Shown here: positions 36,301-53,236 of the stretch, one piece after another
Position numbering within the stretch: position 1 is the stretch's first letter
Layout: each line of letters begins with the position of its first letter
Assembly: GCA_009741485.1 (NCBI GenBank)
Contig: CM019238.1
Span: forward strand, 7,793,477-7,857,476
Length of the DNA: 64,000 nucleotides
Reading direction: 5' to 3'
From: Malurus cyaneus samueli
Taxonomy: Eukaryota > Chordata > Aves > Passeriformes > Maluridae
Program-made: the position numbers and the translations under genes
The notes under the pieces: generated by a model
The model's input: the letters and a program-made list of their open reading frames with translations, nothing else
Databases searched by the model: none
Told to the model about the DNA's origin: nothing

Positions 36301-39300
36301 TACTATAAATGGTTTATATGAGATCTCTTTCATCTGAGAGAGGGATAGCAATGATGGAGACCTGGGTATGTCTCCTTCAGGAGCCCTCCAGGAGTCTGGC
36401 AGCCCCAAACCAAGCTCCTTTTCATTTTGCATTAATTTCCCATTCACTCAGCTTAAAGCCTCATCTCAGATAGTAAAGTCTGAATGGAGGGTGAAGCTGT
36501 CAGCAGGCAGCAGCAGCCTAGAAGAATGGAATAACACAAACAGGAACAGGGGCTGAGCTTGCCAGGTTTGCTGGTCTCACCAGGTTCATGCTGGAGGGCG
36601 CCAGGAAATATTCCTCCTGGAAAGGAGCTGATGTACAGTCACTGCCCTGCAAGTGACCTGAAAGTACTTGCTTAAGAAGGCAGATATTTGCCTTTTAAAA
36701 TGTTGTAGAATTGTACTATGGTTGAGCTTGCCTCTGGGCTGTGGCAATTCAGCCTCTGTTGTGGACCCAAACTAGCTAAACCAGCTGTGCTTTAGGTTGC
36801 TTTAGGAGGCAAGGAAGGAATCCTCAGCAAGAGGGCATTTCTGCAGGTTTTCCTTTTTTCCAAAGATTGCTTTAGGGTTTAGTGAATTACCTGGATCTCT
36901 ATATTACAAAATGGAAACTACACAACACCACAGAGCCACAAGTCCTACCCCCTGCAGCACCTTAAAACCCCTCACAACTAATCCTGAACAAGCAGGATCA
37001 CGTCCCCTGATGAAAAGGGATGTGTTTAGTGGGGCTGAGCAGAGCAACTGCAGACCTGCCTGTGCTGCTGCTGAACTCGAGACGCTACCAGCAGGAACAG
37101 AAATCAGATTTCATGCATCTAACAACCCGTAATACCATTATAGTAGTTGTTAACAATCCAAAGTAGCTCTTGAGCTGTAAGCAAGCAGCCTGAGCTCTGG
37201 ACTCAGAGGGGAAGCCAGGGAGCTGTTTTCTGGCAGTGTAAGTAGCTCAAACACCCACTTTATAGCAAGAAACATCACAATAAACTCTTTTCCTTCCCTC
37301 CTCTCTCTCTCCCACTCACCATTACTAATTTATCCTGATTGTAATGGCTTCTATTTGCTCTAAGCAGATCCTGTTCCCTTCCTGGGAAGAACAGCTACAA
37401 GGACATAATATTCCCAGTGGAGGATCTGTGCTTGGATACAGGCAGACACAGGCAGATATAATGATCTCTTGATGGGAGGCCCCCTTTTAGATCAGCCAGC
37501 CCATGACCATTTAAATGTGATCGTAATCTGAAATAAGACACCAGGAGCTGCATCTGGACTGAGCCCTCCCGTGGTAATGAGCTGACAATTTATTGTCACA
37601 GGGAAATGTTTTGCAAATGTTTTATGTCTCTTCAAAAAACCCAGCTGACTTGCTTGGGGCAGCTCTTGGAGCTGGAGGCTGTGTCATGGGTGCTGTAGCA
37701 CCAGAGGGTGGCTCTGCCACTTGCAGGGGTGCTGGGACAGCCTCATCCTCTGTACACATCCACCCACGTGGGTCACACTGTCTGAGAGTTTAATCCTCCC
37801 TGTCCGTTCTGGCTGCAAAGCAAATGCTAGCACTGCCCTGCAGCTCTGCTACTGACTCAAGAGGATTCTCTGGTTATTTCTGAAGATTCTCTGCATTTGT
37901 ATCTCCCATTCTCCCACTGTCATGGATCCTGGCAGCCTTGGCAGCCCCATAAGGAGGCAGAGCCTCCTGCTCAGGGCATGGGGCAATTGAAGCCGTCTCA
38001 AGTCAGGCAGCTGCTCTGTGCTGGGCCTTTGTTTCTCTGCAGCCAAGGGGCAGACAAGTGGTGCTGGAGGATGGATCCTCCCATCAAGCTGAGTGGGGTA
38101 AATAGCTCTGAAGATCTTCCTGCCTCTCTCAGCTGGGTAAAAGAGGAACCTGGGCACCTAATGTAGGAGAGCCATTTAGGTAATGGGTTCCTATATTGAT
38201 GGGGGCCCATTAATGCCAGCATCCCTCAGCCAGGAATCTCTTTATCAAGCCTGTGTCTGCTTTACTGCTTTTGTTTTGATTCCAGTGTGACCCTGGGGAA
38301 GCAGTGGCAGCTCTGCAGGATGCCACCCCTGGAGCCCCAGCCAGCATGCCTGGAGCTGCCTTGGTGTGCAGTGTTCACTCCCTTGTGCACTTCTAGAAGC
38401 ATTTTGCTGCTGGGGGTGTTTGGGAAGGCAGAACACACAAGTTTCCTGGGAACAGAGGTTGCCAGTCTGCCAGAGAACTCCACCTTTCCAAAAGGCACTC
38501 TAGCCCAGCCAAAAGCCAAGGTGGGACAGAAGCTGCACCATGTGCCTCCTGGCATTCAGCCCTGCCTGTTCTCCCCTCCTGCCAGTGCTGCTGCAAGCTC
38601 TAAGGTTGTCACCTCGTCACAAAATCCTAAATTATGCTCCCAGTGCCTGCTGTCAGCTGGGCTGTCAGTTCCAGGGCACTGTGTGGTGCCCTTGACTTTA
38701 TGCTTGTCTGCACCACCCTGACTAACTGTGGGCATCGTATAAATAATAAACACTAATTCTCCTTACTACCTTCCCTCTGTCCTGGTTTTACAGCTACACA
38801 GATCAGCCACAGGTCATGGGTGCAGTCATTACCTGTCAACAGTGTAATCAGTCTCCATGTCACATCTGGACAGGCCTAATTTAACAGGGATGTTTTTTGG
38901 AAATAGCTGATAAATTGTTTGTTCCAGGTGGTTCCCCAGCCCCGCTCTCAGCACTTCCATCACCCTGCTGTGTGGCCTGTGACTGTTTTCAGTATCTGGG
39001 CTCTGACCTGTGTGGTCATGGAGGGACTCAGGGCTCTGCTTGGTGCAGTTTATCCCTGCAGCAACGAGGGTGAGTGTGGCTGGGATGTAAACCCTGCAAG
39101 GGCCAGATCACTGTATTGTGATCACTGTCCCAGGCTGGGGCACAGGCACAGCTCCTGTGCAGCCAGGCCCGCAGAGAGGGATTGTGGCTGATTGATTGTT
39201 TTTTGTATCCTTGGAAACGGAAAGGGCATTAAAATTGCATGGTGTGCAGTGCTGATGCACTCTGCTCCTCGCAGCGCAGCCTTGGGCTGGGAGATGGCTT

Positions 39301-39400
39301 CAGCCTCCAGCTGTGGACTCTAAAGAGCACTGCTTCAGCAGGAAAGCTGAGCTACAACTGAGCTGCAAACTATTTAGAGGAAATACTATCTATTTAGAAG
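33376..39400. other. Intergenic, Slp to RAB39B, left part
   Basis: No gene recognised on either strand. The overlapping open frames near 35780-36450 and 37850-38720 lack splice context and family resemblance. In human Xq28 the gene upstream of RAB39B is CLIC2. I saw no CLIC2-like exon here. Confidence 0.6.
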
Positions 39401-39401
39401 G

Positions 39402-39526
39402 AATCCAACCAAGGTGAGGTTGGATGGTCCTTTGAGCAGCCTGGTCTGGTGGAAGGTGTCCCTGCACATGGAAGGGCTTTGGCTTTAATAACCCTTCCAA
39501 CCCAAACCACTTCATGATTCTGTGAA
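39402..39526 (+). mobile_element. CR1 LINE 3'-end fragment
   Basis: Contains ggttggatggtcctttgagc, agcctggtctggtggaaggt, 'gtccctgcacatggaaggg', then cccttccaacccaaaccact and 'catgattctgtgaa'. This is the canonical CR1 3' end and its terminal ATTCTGTG-type repeat in the plus orientation. 5'-truncated and non-coding. Confidence 0.9.
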
Positions 39527-42040
39527 GTACCCCTGTGAATTGCAGTGCTGAGGTCCAGCAGCGTGTCTGGCTCTGAGACACCCCTGATCGTGGCCCAGTA
39601 CCTTCTGTGTTTTGTTCTTCACAGCAGGAGCTCCTGCCCAAGGGCAGTTGCGTGCCTCGAGACCATCCCACCCCAGCCATGGGGACTGCTGAGGCTGGGG
39701 CTGGGCCTTAAAGTGGGGCCCCTGCCTCTTGGAGCACACACAGCAATCACCACCAAAAGCCCAATTATCTGCTTAGGACTTCATCATCTAACACTAAAAN
39801 AGAGTGAATACAATCCCTCTGAGACAGAGACTACAGGGAGAGCAGTGGACCAAGGGAGTCATTCTCCGGCCTTTGCCTCATTTTATCTCAGCTTTTCTGC
39901 CTTAAATTTACTAAATGAGAAATACCTGCTCCAGTGGCTGATGTGTGGATGTTCATCACCTTGTGCAAGGTGCACAGAGCCCTTGGGCAGGGCTGTCACC
40001 CACGTTTGGCTGCCCAGGGCTGCAGGGCAGTGCTGCCCACACGGGAGCTCCCAGGCCACGCTGGCTGCTGCACTGGACCCTGCTCGTGGGGTCTCACAGG
40101 TGCTGCCAGAAGGTGAGAGAGCTCCAGCATCAGCCATGCCCTCACCTGTGCTCAGGTGGTTCTGGGGCAGCTGTGCCCAGCACCACCAGCTCTGAGGGGC
40201 AGGGGGCTTGTCTGGAATCACCCCAGACCCATGGCGGGGAGCGCTGAAGGGCTGCTCCCAATGCACATTCCCACGGTGTCTCACCAGCACCTGCCATCCT
40301 GTCCTCAGCCAACAAACCTCCTTTTGCATCAAATCTGGGTTACTGTCTCTCAGACACCAGATTTTCCATTTTCTAAAATGGTACCAGAACAAAGGCTTTC
40401 CCAGGATCTCATTTGCTCCTACCTTCTCGCTTGCTGCTAATTAATACCGTGGCTGCCTAGTCAGGCAGCGCGTGTTCATCTTTATGCATGTGTTCAGAGA
40501 AGACAAACATAATATCTGCATCACGGGGTGCTGTGGGTTGATTTGCTGGCGAAGACAGGTCCCTGATGCTCCAGGAATTCCTCTAGATACGAGAGGATCT
40601 GCTGGGCGCCTTGGTGGTCCCCTCAGCTCCACACAGCCCGGCAAGTCAGGGTGCTTTGACTGCTCCCATTGAAGCTCACGCCAATGCTGGGAAATGCCCA
40701 TTGTCACCTGTGCCTGAGCTGCTCCTGGAGATGCTGCTGGTGGGTGACTCACAGGGTGTTCTGGGTGCCCTGTGCCTGCTTGAGCATGGTCACACCTGTG
40801 GAAGAAAGGAAATGGGGTGAGTGTGTCTGAGCATGTGGGGAGGAGAGAAAAACAGCGAAGAGAAACCACAATTGGTTGTGGGCTTCAACTAATGGGCATC
40901 GAGCACTCAGAAATCATTCAGCAAAGTGCACCAGAGCCCCACAAAGCCTTGCTGGCAATGAGTCACTGGTTAATGTACCACTAACTTGGATTTATTGGTT
41001 TAATATTTTTCTGTTGCATTGTCGCTGTTGCTGTGTAGATTGCTTCATCCATTTTCTTTCCTATCCTGAGGTACGTTGAAATAGGATCTTTTGGGGTTGT
41101 TATTTTTTAATAAATAGCTTATATTTCAAAGAATGTTGAAAAAGTTCCTTTCCATTTATTACTCAAGACTGGAAATGGTCTCTCTAACGTCCCAGTCCAA
41201 TTTGCAAGGTGGCTAACTGTCTCGTGCCTGCAGAAATGTCCTTTTTCTGAGGACCTAATGAATATAACAGACCCTGTGGATGCATTTATTTCAATAGTGG
41301 TCATGCAGGAGGAGCTTGTAATGAAACCATCATTATATAATAATTAAAAACCCAAAACATTCATAAATTTTAAAAAAGTGTCAATATTCCTCCTTCTTTT
41401 TCTCTGACTGAATACAGACATTTAATTCCCTTTTTTAATGATATACATGTCAATTTTCCCTTCCAGAGATTAAAACTCTGCTCTGGCAAGAGTTTTAAAA
41501 GTAGGTGCTCAAACGCAACCATAACCCATGGAGGGGAAAGTGGCTGTGTGCTGCTGTGACAGTGACACTCCCTGTTTGGGACAGGCTGGGCACAACTGGG
41601 ACTGCCAGTGCGAGGTGTCTGTGCTTGTACTGGTGGATGTTCACGGCCACTCGGGCTCCCGAACACCGCGCTTCGCCCTGCGGAACCCACTCGAGCAAAG
41701 AGAGGGAAGATGGATTTAAAACTTGAGTTGCTGGGTATTTAATGCCTGTAATTATTAATTTTGGAGACTGTACACGCATCATACACACACACACGCTATA
41801 CATATATTTACAGACACATCCGCATGTGTGAGAAGGTGTGTTTGTTGGGCTCCGTGAGTAAGATGCCGTCCTGTCACCACCGTCCCTTTCCAGCCAGGCT
41901 GGCGCTGTGCAGGTGACCCCGGGCCGGTGCAGAGGCTCTCCAGAAGCGCCAGGAGCACTTGGCTGATTTCCATGGCAACGAAGCACCCGATGCAGGAGTG
42001 AGGAGCCCGAATATCTCCAGAAATGAGACTCGGGTTTAAA
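39527..42040. other. Intergenic, right part
   Basis: No gene recognised. It becomes AT-rich at 40970-41480. A short CA/TA microsatellite lies at about 41780-41810 before the RAB39B CpG island begins. Confidence 0.6.
39800..39800. other. Ambiguous base (n)
   Basis: A single unresolved base in ctaaaanagagtg. It lies in intergenic DNA, so no gene is affected, but it marks a locally uncertain consensus. Confidence 0.99.
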
Positions 42041-42544
42041 ACACAGAAAGGTGTCGCGCACCCTGCTCGACCCCCTTTTACCTTGGCGAAGCGCTGAGGA
42101 AGGCGAGCTCCCCCGGCCATGGATCAGAAGCTGCCCGGCCCGGCTCTCCTCGGCCGCCGGGCATCCTGCAGTCCGGGATGCCTCCAGCCCCGTCCCCTCG
42201 GCCCGGGCTCCCGGCCGCCCCCGCCCCGCACGGTCCCGCCCCGCCCCGCCCCGCCCGGCTCCCGCACGCCGCGTTCCGGGGTGGCGGCTCCTCCCGCAGT
42301 GCGGTACGCGCGGCCGCATTGCATCACCGGCACGGCCGCGCCTGCAGCCCGCATCCTTCATCCCGCACCCTCACCCGCATCCGCACCCCGCATCCCTTCA
42401 TCTCGCATCCCGCACCCCGGCTCCGCGGGCAGCGGCTCGGCGAGCGCGGCTCCGCGGCAGTCCGGGGGAGGATGGGGCCGGGCCAGCGCGGTTCGCGGTC
42501 CGGGGCCGCTTCGGCAGCGCCTTCGCCGCCGGCCGCGCTGGGCG

Positions 42545-42845
42545 CACGCTGAGGCGGCGGAGTTCGGCGGGGCTCGCGGGGCTCGGCGGGGTTCGGCGGG
42601 GCTCGTGCGGCTCGGCGGGCTCGGTGCAGTTCGGGGGCCGGTGGGCCGGGGGCTCGGTGCGCTGGCGGGGCTCGGGGGTTCGGCGGGGCTCGGTGCGGCT
42701 CGGCGGGCTCGGTGGGCTCGGCGGGCTCGGCTGCTCGGCAGGGCTCGGCGGGGCTCGGTGCGGCTCGGCGGGCTCGGTGCGGTTCTCGGCGGGGCTCGGT
42801 CGGCTCGTGCGGTTCGGTGCGGTCGGCGGGCTCGGCGGGATGCGC
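42545..42845. repeat. Degenerate ~10 bp GC-rich tandem repeat in RAB39B 5' region
   Basis: Repeated gctcggcggg / gttcggcggg / gctcggtgcg units run for about 300 bp just upstream of the RAB39B start codon, within its probable 5' leader or promoter. Unit length varies, so every reading frame stays open in places and yields artefactual Arg/Ala/Gly-rich translations. No protein should be called here. Confidence 0.88.
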
Positions 42846-42854
42846 CGCTGGTGA

Positions 42855-47346
<4,492 letters not shown>

Positions 47347-47773
47347 GTCCATCACCAGAGCCTACTACAGGAACTCGGTCGGAGGACTCCTCCTCTTTGA
47401 CATTACAAACCGCAGGTCTTTCCAGAACGTCCACGAGTGGCTGGAGGAGACCAAGGTGCACGTCCAGCCATACCAGATCGTCTTTGTTCTGGTAGGTCAC
47501 AAGTGCGACCTTGACACGCAGCGACAAGTGACCAGGCACGAGGCGGAGAAACTGGCTGCTGCCTATGGCATGAAGTACATTGAGACCTCAGCTCGGGATG
47601 CCATTAACGTGGAGAAGGCCTTCACTGACCTGACTCGGGATATATACGAGCTGGTGAAAAGGGGGGACATTTCAATCCAAGAGGGATGGGAAGGGGTAAA
47701 GAGCGGGTTTGTCCCAAACGTAGTGCACTCTTCAGAAGAAGTGGTGAAATCAGATAGGCGGTGCTTGTGCTGA
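47347..47773 (+). CDS. RAB39B: RAB39B coding exon 2
   Basis: Encodes the rest of the GTPase (human residues 72-213) from SITRAYYRNSVGG. Visible motifs are FDITNRRSF, the G4 box HKCD (in VGHKCDLDTQ), the G5 box ETSA, the RabF region, and the C-terminal CLC for double geranylgeranylation and membrane attachment. It is nearly identical to human RAB39B (DIYELVKRGDISIQEGWEGV against ...GEITIQEGWEGV) and clearly not RAB39A, which differs in the switch regions and ends CFC. Acceptor is cttgcag|g. Stop TGA at 47771-47773. Confidence 0.98.
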
Positions 47774-50745
47774 GCTCCTCTAGTGAGGTGAGTGGTGATG
47801 AACTCTACTAACCAAACGTACTTTACTAAGTGAACTTGGTGTGACAGAAGGGAGAGCAACACTCCTGTTGTGAACAGCCTCCCACATTGTTTTGGACACC
47901 AGAACAGACCCTGGAAAGAAATGTTCTGTTCCAAATAACCTTTCAGAATTGGGGGCTACAACCTGAAGGAGAGTGAGTGAGGGTGCATGTGGATATTGTA
48001 AGGAGACAGGAAGCAGAAATGAGGGGCTGCACAACACAGGAGAGAGTATACAGAGAGCTGAATGGGCTGGCACATGGCAGGGTACTGTACATGTCCTCTT
48101 TTCAGTAAATCCATAGCTCCCTGCTGGCTTTTAAAGCCACAGGATGGGTACTCAGTCATATGACAAATGGCAGACAGAGAGAAGACAAGAGGATATCTTG
48201 GTTTGTGTCAGCTGTTTCTTTCCAGGAAGGTCTAAAGGCAGATACCATTTCCTCATAAGGTCAGTTCCACAGGAGAAGTTTACTGACATGGTATGCACAT
48301 TTCTGAGTTTTCTTTCTTATGTTCTTGAACCTAGTTCAATAGCAAAGAAATTCTGTGGGATTTAAAGAGAAAAACAAAATTTAAATTATCCCTCCCTTCA
48401 TAGTGCTTTTCTTGCTGTGCTGAACCAGGAATCTAAGTGGCAACTCCAGTAGGGATTATTCAATGCAATTTTTACTCATTTACTGCCTGTGTGAGTACCT
48501 TGAAAGTACCCCAAATTCAGGGCTTTCCAGCAGAATTAAATGATCAAGAGCATAAAGAGAGAACCATGTCCTCATGGTGTTATGTATTGAGGCTGGGGTG
48601 TTGCAGCCAAGTGGGACACACCAACATTTCTGTCTCAGTGCTGTGCTGACCTTACCAACCAGGTCACAAGGAGGAATGGAAAGAAGGGAGGAAAACCAGA
48701 AACCCAACAAAATAAAAAACTTGAAAAGCTTAACTCAGGTGCATCAGACATCCTAAAAGGTGAGATTTGCTCTTAAACAAGTTAAATAGCATGGAAAGCA
48801 ACAGCTTCCATTAGTCCTTTCTGCAGTTAAAGTGTCATTTTCTGTCTTGGCATCTGTGGAAGAGAACTGGCACTGGGAAGGTGGAACACACAGCAGGAGT
48901 GTCTGAGCAGGTGGAAAGGAAAGCCTCAAGACACACTCAAGGGTAAAATTTGTTTTCCTCCATGTTTTAGTTTGACAAAAGAGGATCCATCTCAGGTTGG
49001 CCATCATGGGATGGCAGCTGCCTCACAAAAGATCTGTGTAGGTGGATGTTTTCTGGGAATGCCATTCACCACTTAGAAGCTTTGCTTCTGCCAAGTTTTA
49101 ACCCAAGCTTTTGAAGTGCAATAGGGTGACTGTGCTCCTGTAGCAAATTAGAGAAGTTCAGCCTATTGAAAGCAAACAAACAAAACTATAGTGACTTTTT
49201 TACTTGTGTTTGAAAGCTTTATACACCAAACTGCAATGGGCAGGAGGGGGGTTAGGTAAAAGCTACAGGAAGCATCTAGTGTTTATTTTAGGCCTCTTGA
49301 GTAAAGAAAATATTTGTTACAGCTTTTTAATCTGCCCCGTCTACAGAAATACGGGTCTTGATTGCTGTTGAGTTCAGACTGTTTCTCCTTCTGAACCCAT
49401 CTCACAGTTTGCAGCAGCACATGGGCTGTATTAAGAAAAAACCTGTGGTTTCCATATTGAAGCTGTGAAAAAGAAACAAACCTGCAGCAAATCCAACCCA
49501 GCAACCCAAAGCCTGAACACTTTTGTTGTCAGGGTTCTAGGAACAATTTCAGTTCCTGGCTCTGCAGGGGAGCAGCAGCACTACACCTGCTGGGAGGGCA
49601 CAGGGAGCAAATGCCAGGAAGGGGGTGGCAGTGGCCTGGTGCTTTTTGGTGAGCTTGTCATTGCTTGGATAGGCTGTGAACAGATCCAACGCCTTGTGCT
49701 AAAGGCCAGTGAATGCCAGGCACTTGGGAGTGAATTGAGTGCCCTGAAGATTAAAAACTATCCCCTTTCCAAAACCTGTTTCTGGGTGAGCAAAGGTGGG
49801 TGCAGGGAGCATCCCAGGGGCTTGGCGGATGCCAGGGCAGAGCACACGGTTTGCTTGCACCAGCTCAGTCAGTTGCATTTCACAAAGACACGGACAGACA
49901 GTACCCAAGGGTTGGTTTCATTGTTCCCTGGATGGAAAGTCCACCAAGCAGCTGCTTCAGCTTTTTAGGGGCCAGCTGGACACCCCTGTGTCTTGGGGTG
50001 TCTGGCTGAGGATGGCAGTGGCCTCAAGGGCAGAGCTGGAGCGTGACATGAAGGGCAGTGAGGAGTTGGATCAGGAGTTAGATCAAACATTTTAGCAATA
50101 GTCAAATTCTGTAATTCCCTGTGCGAGAACCTGGCCAGAGGGGAAAGATCACTTTTCATGAGACAGCCAATATTTTATTTAATGGGTTTTGGACATTCCC
50201 CTTTACTGCTCCCAGGGAGAAATTCCAGAAAGCCTAAGCCAGTAAGTGCATTCAGGCCTTCAGAGTAAATCTTCAATTTAAATACAGAAGTGTTGTAATT
50301 CTAAAGAGGAACAGTACAGAAGAAAATGTACACAGTCTTAACTACTTAGAGGTAATAAATTGTTATATTAAATTATAGAGAAATCATTATCTACATCTTT
50401 TTCTAATTCCTTGCATTTTCTAGACAGCTTATTAAAATATAGGAAATGTAGATTCATCTGTACAAAATTTGGAATGTTTTTTCTAAGATGAAGAACTTAT
50501 AGGATATGCTAAGAATTCTTTTCTAACAACTGGTTTTAATGCTTTGACTTAGAGGGACTTTGAGAAATCAGAAGGTGATACCTCTCACAGGATAATGGTC
50601 AGGAGCTCTTATACTCTAGGACAAAAAGACTAAAAGAAATCAAAAGCTAACTTTCTGTGGTCTCTGCCACATGTTAAAAACAATCTGCATGTTAGACTGA
50701 ACTTGCTCAGAACCTCCAGAATAAAAGCGTACTATACACTGTCCT
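47774..50745 (+). other. RAB39B: RAB39B 3'UTR (inferred, long)
   Basis: About 3 kb of non-coding sequence from the stop to AATAAA at 50720-50725, AT-rich in its last 600 bases. A long 3'UTR is known for mammalian RAB39B. Earlier aataaa words (for example near 48710) could give shorter forms. Confidence 0.5.
50720..50725 (+). terminator. RAB39B: Poly(A) signal of RAB39B (candidate)
   Basis: AATAAA in the context cctccagaataaaagcgtac. It is the last good plus-strand signal before sequence that looks like minus-strand 3'UTR. Confidence 0.4.
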
Positions 50746-52075
50746 CGCTTTGTTATGCACTGTAACGAAATGTGAAAATAACGCTGTATTTAGCTGTCTG
50801 TATGTGACTGAAAATATGCTTGTATTTAGCAAAATGGTTACTACGTGATAATGTGAAATTCAAAACTTGTAAAGAAATTTTGGTGGTTTTTTTTTTTTCC
50901 TTTCTCCCTGCCCATTCTCTCAGAGTTGCCTGCTCCCTGTTCCTGCTCTGTACTGCAGCCAGGGCTGGATCCACCATTCCCAGGCATTGCCTCACAGCCA
51001 CTGGTCACCCTTCCCTGCAGGCTGCCTCACTCTGCAGAACCAGCCCTCTGCCTTGCTGAGGAAAACCAGAACAACTACTGTGAGACAAAACCAGCCCTTG
51101 CTCCCAGCAGTTGTAGCCACTGCAGCCTTGGTCTCTCTGGGAGGCCTCTGCAGGACTGGTGGCACAGCAACTACAAGAGCAAGGGCCAGGGCAGACCTGG
51201 GAAAGGATTAGTCATTGAGCTCTTCTCTGAGTCTTGGGAGTCTTTATTTACCTCAGCTCAAACACACAAACACCAAACCCTGAGTTACAATGGCCACAGC
51301 CTTCTCCCAGCCCCCAGAAGGCAGACACCTTTGAACACTGGAGCAATTTCAGTCCCAAGGCTGTCACCTGTCCCCCATGACACGCAGCAGGTCCCTGGCA
51401 GCAGCACATGGCGCTGATTTTGCTTGGCACTGCTTTTTCTGTGCAAAAATGCTTAACTGGTGGTTTAGTTGTGCACAACAAAGGCAGGCAATTGCTGCCT
51501 TAGGACCAGCCGGGGGTGTAGGGGGGAGCACAGCCAGTTGGGAACTCATTAATCCAAACTGAAAAAAACTAAGAGAAATCAAGATGTGTTTGCAGCTGCC
51601 TTTCTATCATTGCTGATGCCAGAAAAAGAAAATGGAAAGCAGCAGCCTGCAGCCTCACATCCTGCTGCAGACACCTACTGGAGAATACATGAGAGCTCTG
51701 CTGCAGCCAGACACGGAAACAACCAGCATCGCCCTGGGGAAGGAACAGATGAGCCCGAGTAATAACTGGTGACTGGTGCTAAGGGTTTACCTGCTCCGTG
51801 CCCTTCCCTGCAGCTCACTCTGGCAGGCACAGTGCTGGTAAATCACTTGCTTTCAGTCACCAATTCAGATGTGCTGACTCACACTCCCCCTTTCATTCAC
51901 GCCAGGATCCAGCAGCCACACTTTTCCACTTTTCACGTCTGCTGCTTCAACGGAATTTTTCACTCCCCCATGCCCAGCTAAGGGAGAGAAACATTATAAA
52001 AAATCACACATCACATTCATCCTTTCACACAAAGAAGGATGCACAAAAACAGCTGTTTGCCACAACTGTTTAGTT
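50746..52075. other. Spacer between convergent RAB39B and VBP1
   Basis: No gene recognised. A 13-T tract lies at 50889-50901. The open frame at 50926-51417 is Ser/Pro-rich without family resemblance and is not called. Confidence 0.55.
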
Positions 52076-53165
52076 TTACTATTTTAATATCATGAAATAA
52101 AAGTACAAAAAATTTACAGGTATATTGTTTCTTACATGAAGATTGAACAGTTAACATTTGCATTTATTTTGCACTGAAACCTGTACTCTCAAGTCACAGA
52201 ATGTGATTATTAGCCACTGACATCACCACTGAGCATTTCGTTTTAGAAAGAAATTGTAAAGGAAAAGGCAACAATCTCGCAAGGCTTCGTAAGGACTAAA
52301 ACAATACTCCAACTGTAACACCAGAGATCACGTTCCAGTCAACCATCCCAATATAACACAGGTTTCACCACCTGGGAGGCTGAGAGTGTTCAGACATTTG
52401 ACATGGACATCTGGGCCAAGGGGTCAGAAATGGGCTCTCACAAGCTGTTTGGGTGTCCTTGTTCAGCGCGTTCGCCAAAACAACCAGTGTGTGCACGTGT
52501 ATGAGCAAGAAAGGGTGAGACCTGCAGGCTTGACATCCCCTGTGCTGTTCACTCCTTTCCCACTGCTCTCTGAGGACAAATCACAAACTGCTGTAAAATG
52601 CTGAGAGCTCAGGAACAGGCAGTTAGCTAACCCACAGTTACTACAACAAGTTTATCCAAAGCGGATATCCAGGAATGCTTGCAGACTGCTGCTGCCATTA
52701 ACTGACTGACAAACCCCAAGATTCCACTCTATTTTTGTTGTTTCCTAGAACATTACAGCTGCTCGTCTTCCCAGCCCAAGTCAAAGTTAACGTCATCAGC
52801 TGTACAGAGATGAAAAAGAAAGCCCCTGCATTGCCTTAGCCTGCTAACATGTCAGGCTCCACTCTATACATGCTGCTCAGCTTTTCAGGCAGCTTTCAGG
52901 TAGAAATTTATTTATGACAGACTGGTCTGATCAAAATACTATGTCCTTTGCTGGACTGTGTGGTGCCTTTTCAAATAAGTCATTTCTTGAAGCATGCATG
53001 AAACCAAATTTTGAGTTTACAAATAAATAAAATGGTGCTCACCATTAGTTTTTATATATTTTATCATTTACTGAAATGCTGAAAGTAACTCAGTCCTGAA
53101 TGAAGTTTGGGGGTGTTTAAATAAAAAATATTTGGAAATTGAAACCACATTTAAAATTGGCAAAA
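52076..53165 (-). other. VBP1: VBP1 3'UTR region (minus strand)
   Basis: AT-rich minus-strand sequence after the VBP1 stop. AATAAA on the minus strand occurs at 52907-52912, about 255 bases after the stop, and further candidates lie near 52163. The stretch also contains a possible separate last exon at 52753-52799 (see findings). Confidence 0.55.
52907..52912 (-). terminator. VBP1: Poly(A) signal of VBP1 (candidate)
   Basis: Reads AATAAA on the minus strand (plus: tttatt in agaaatttatttatgacag), about 0.25 kb downstream of the VBP1 stop codon. Confidence 0.45.
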
Positions 53166-53236
53166 CTATGCTTTGTTTTTGGAAGGGTCTTGCTTGTTTC
53201 TTCTCTTTACGTCCCAATTATAAACTCTAGCCATAT
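53166..53236 (-). CDS. VBP1: VBP1 coding exon 6 (C-terminus)
   Basis: Entry at caccctcag|AT restores the Asn codon and gives N-MARVYNWDVKRRNKQDPSKN, then KA-stop (53166-53168). MARVYNWDVKRR is invariant in vertebrate VBP1. The last ten residues vary. Confidence 0.97.

Noticed and set aside
32914..41480. CLIC2 exons upstream of RAB39B as in human
   Set aside because: Searched by eye for CLIC-like words on both strands and found none.
47347..47773. Assignment as RAB39A
   Set aside because: Residues such as AYYRNSVGGLLLFD, NVHEWLEETKVHV and the CLC end match RAB39B. RAB39A differs at these points. VBP1 next door agrees.
49465..49968. 167-codon plus-strand frame in the RAB39B 3' region
   Set aside because: Lies within the presumed 3'UTR, with no homology and no upstream splice acceptor in phase.
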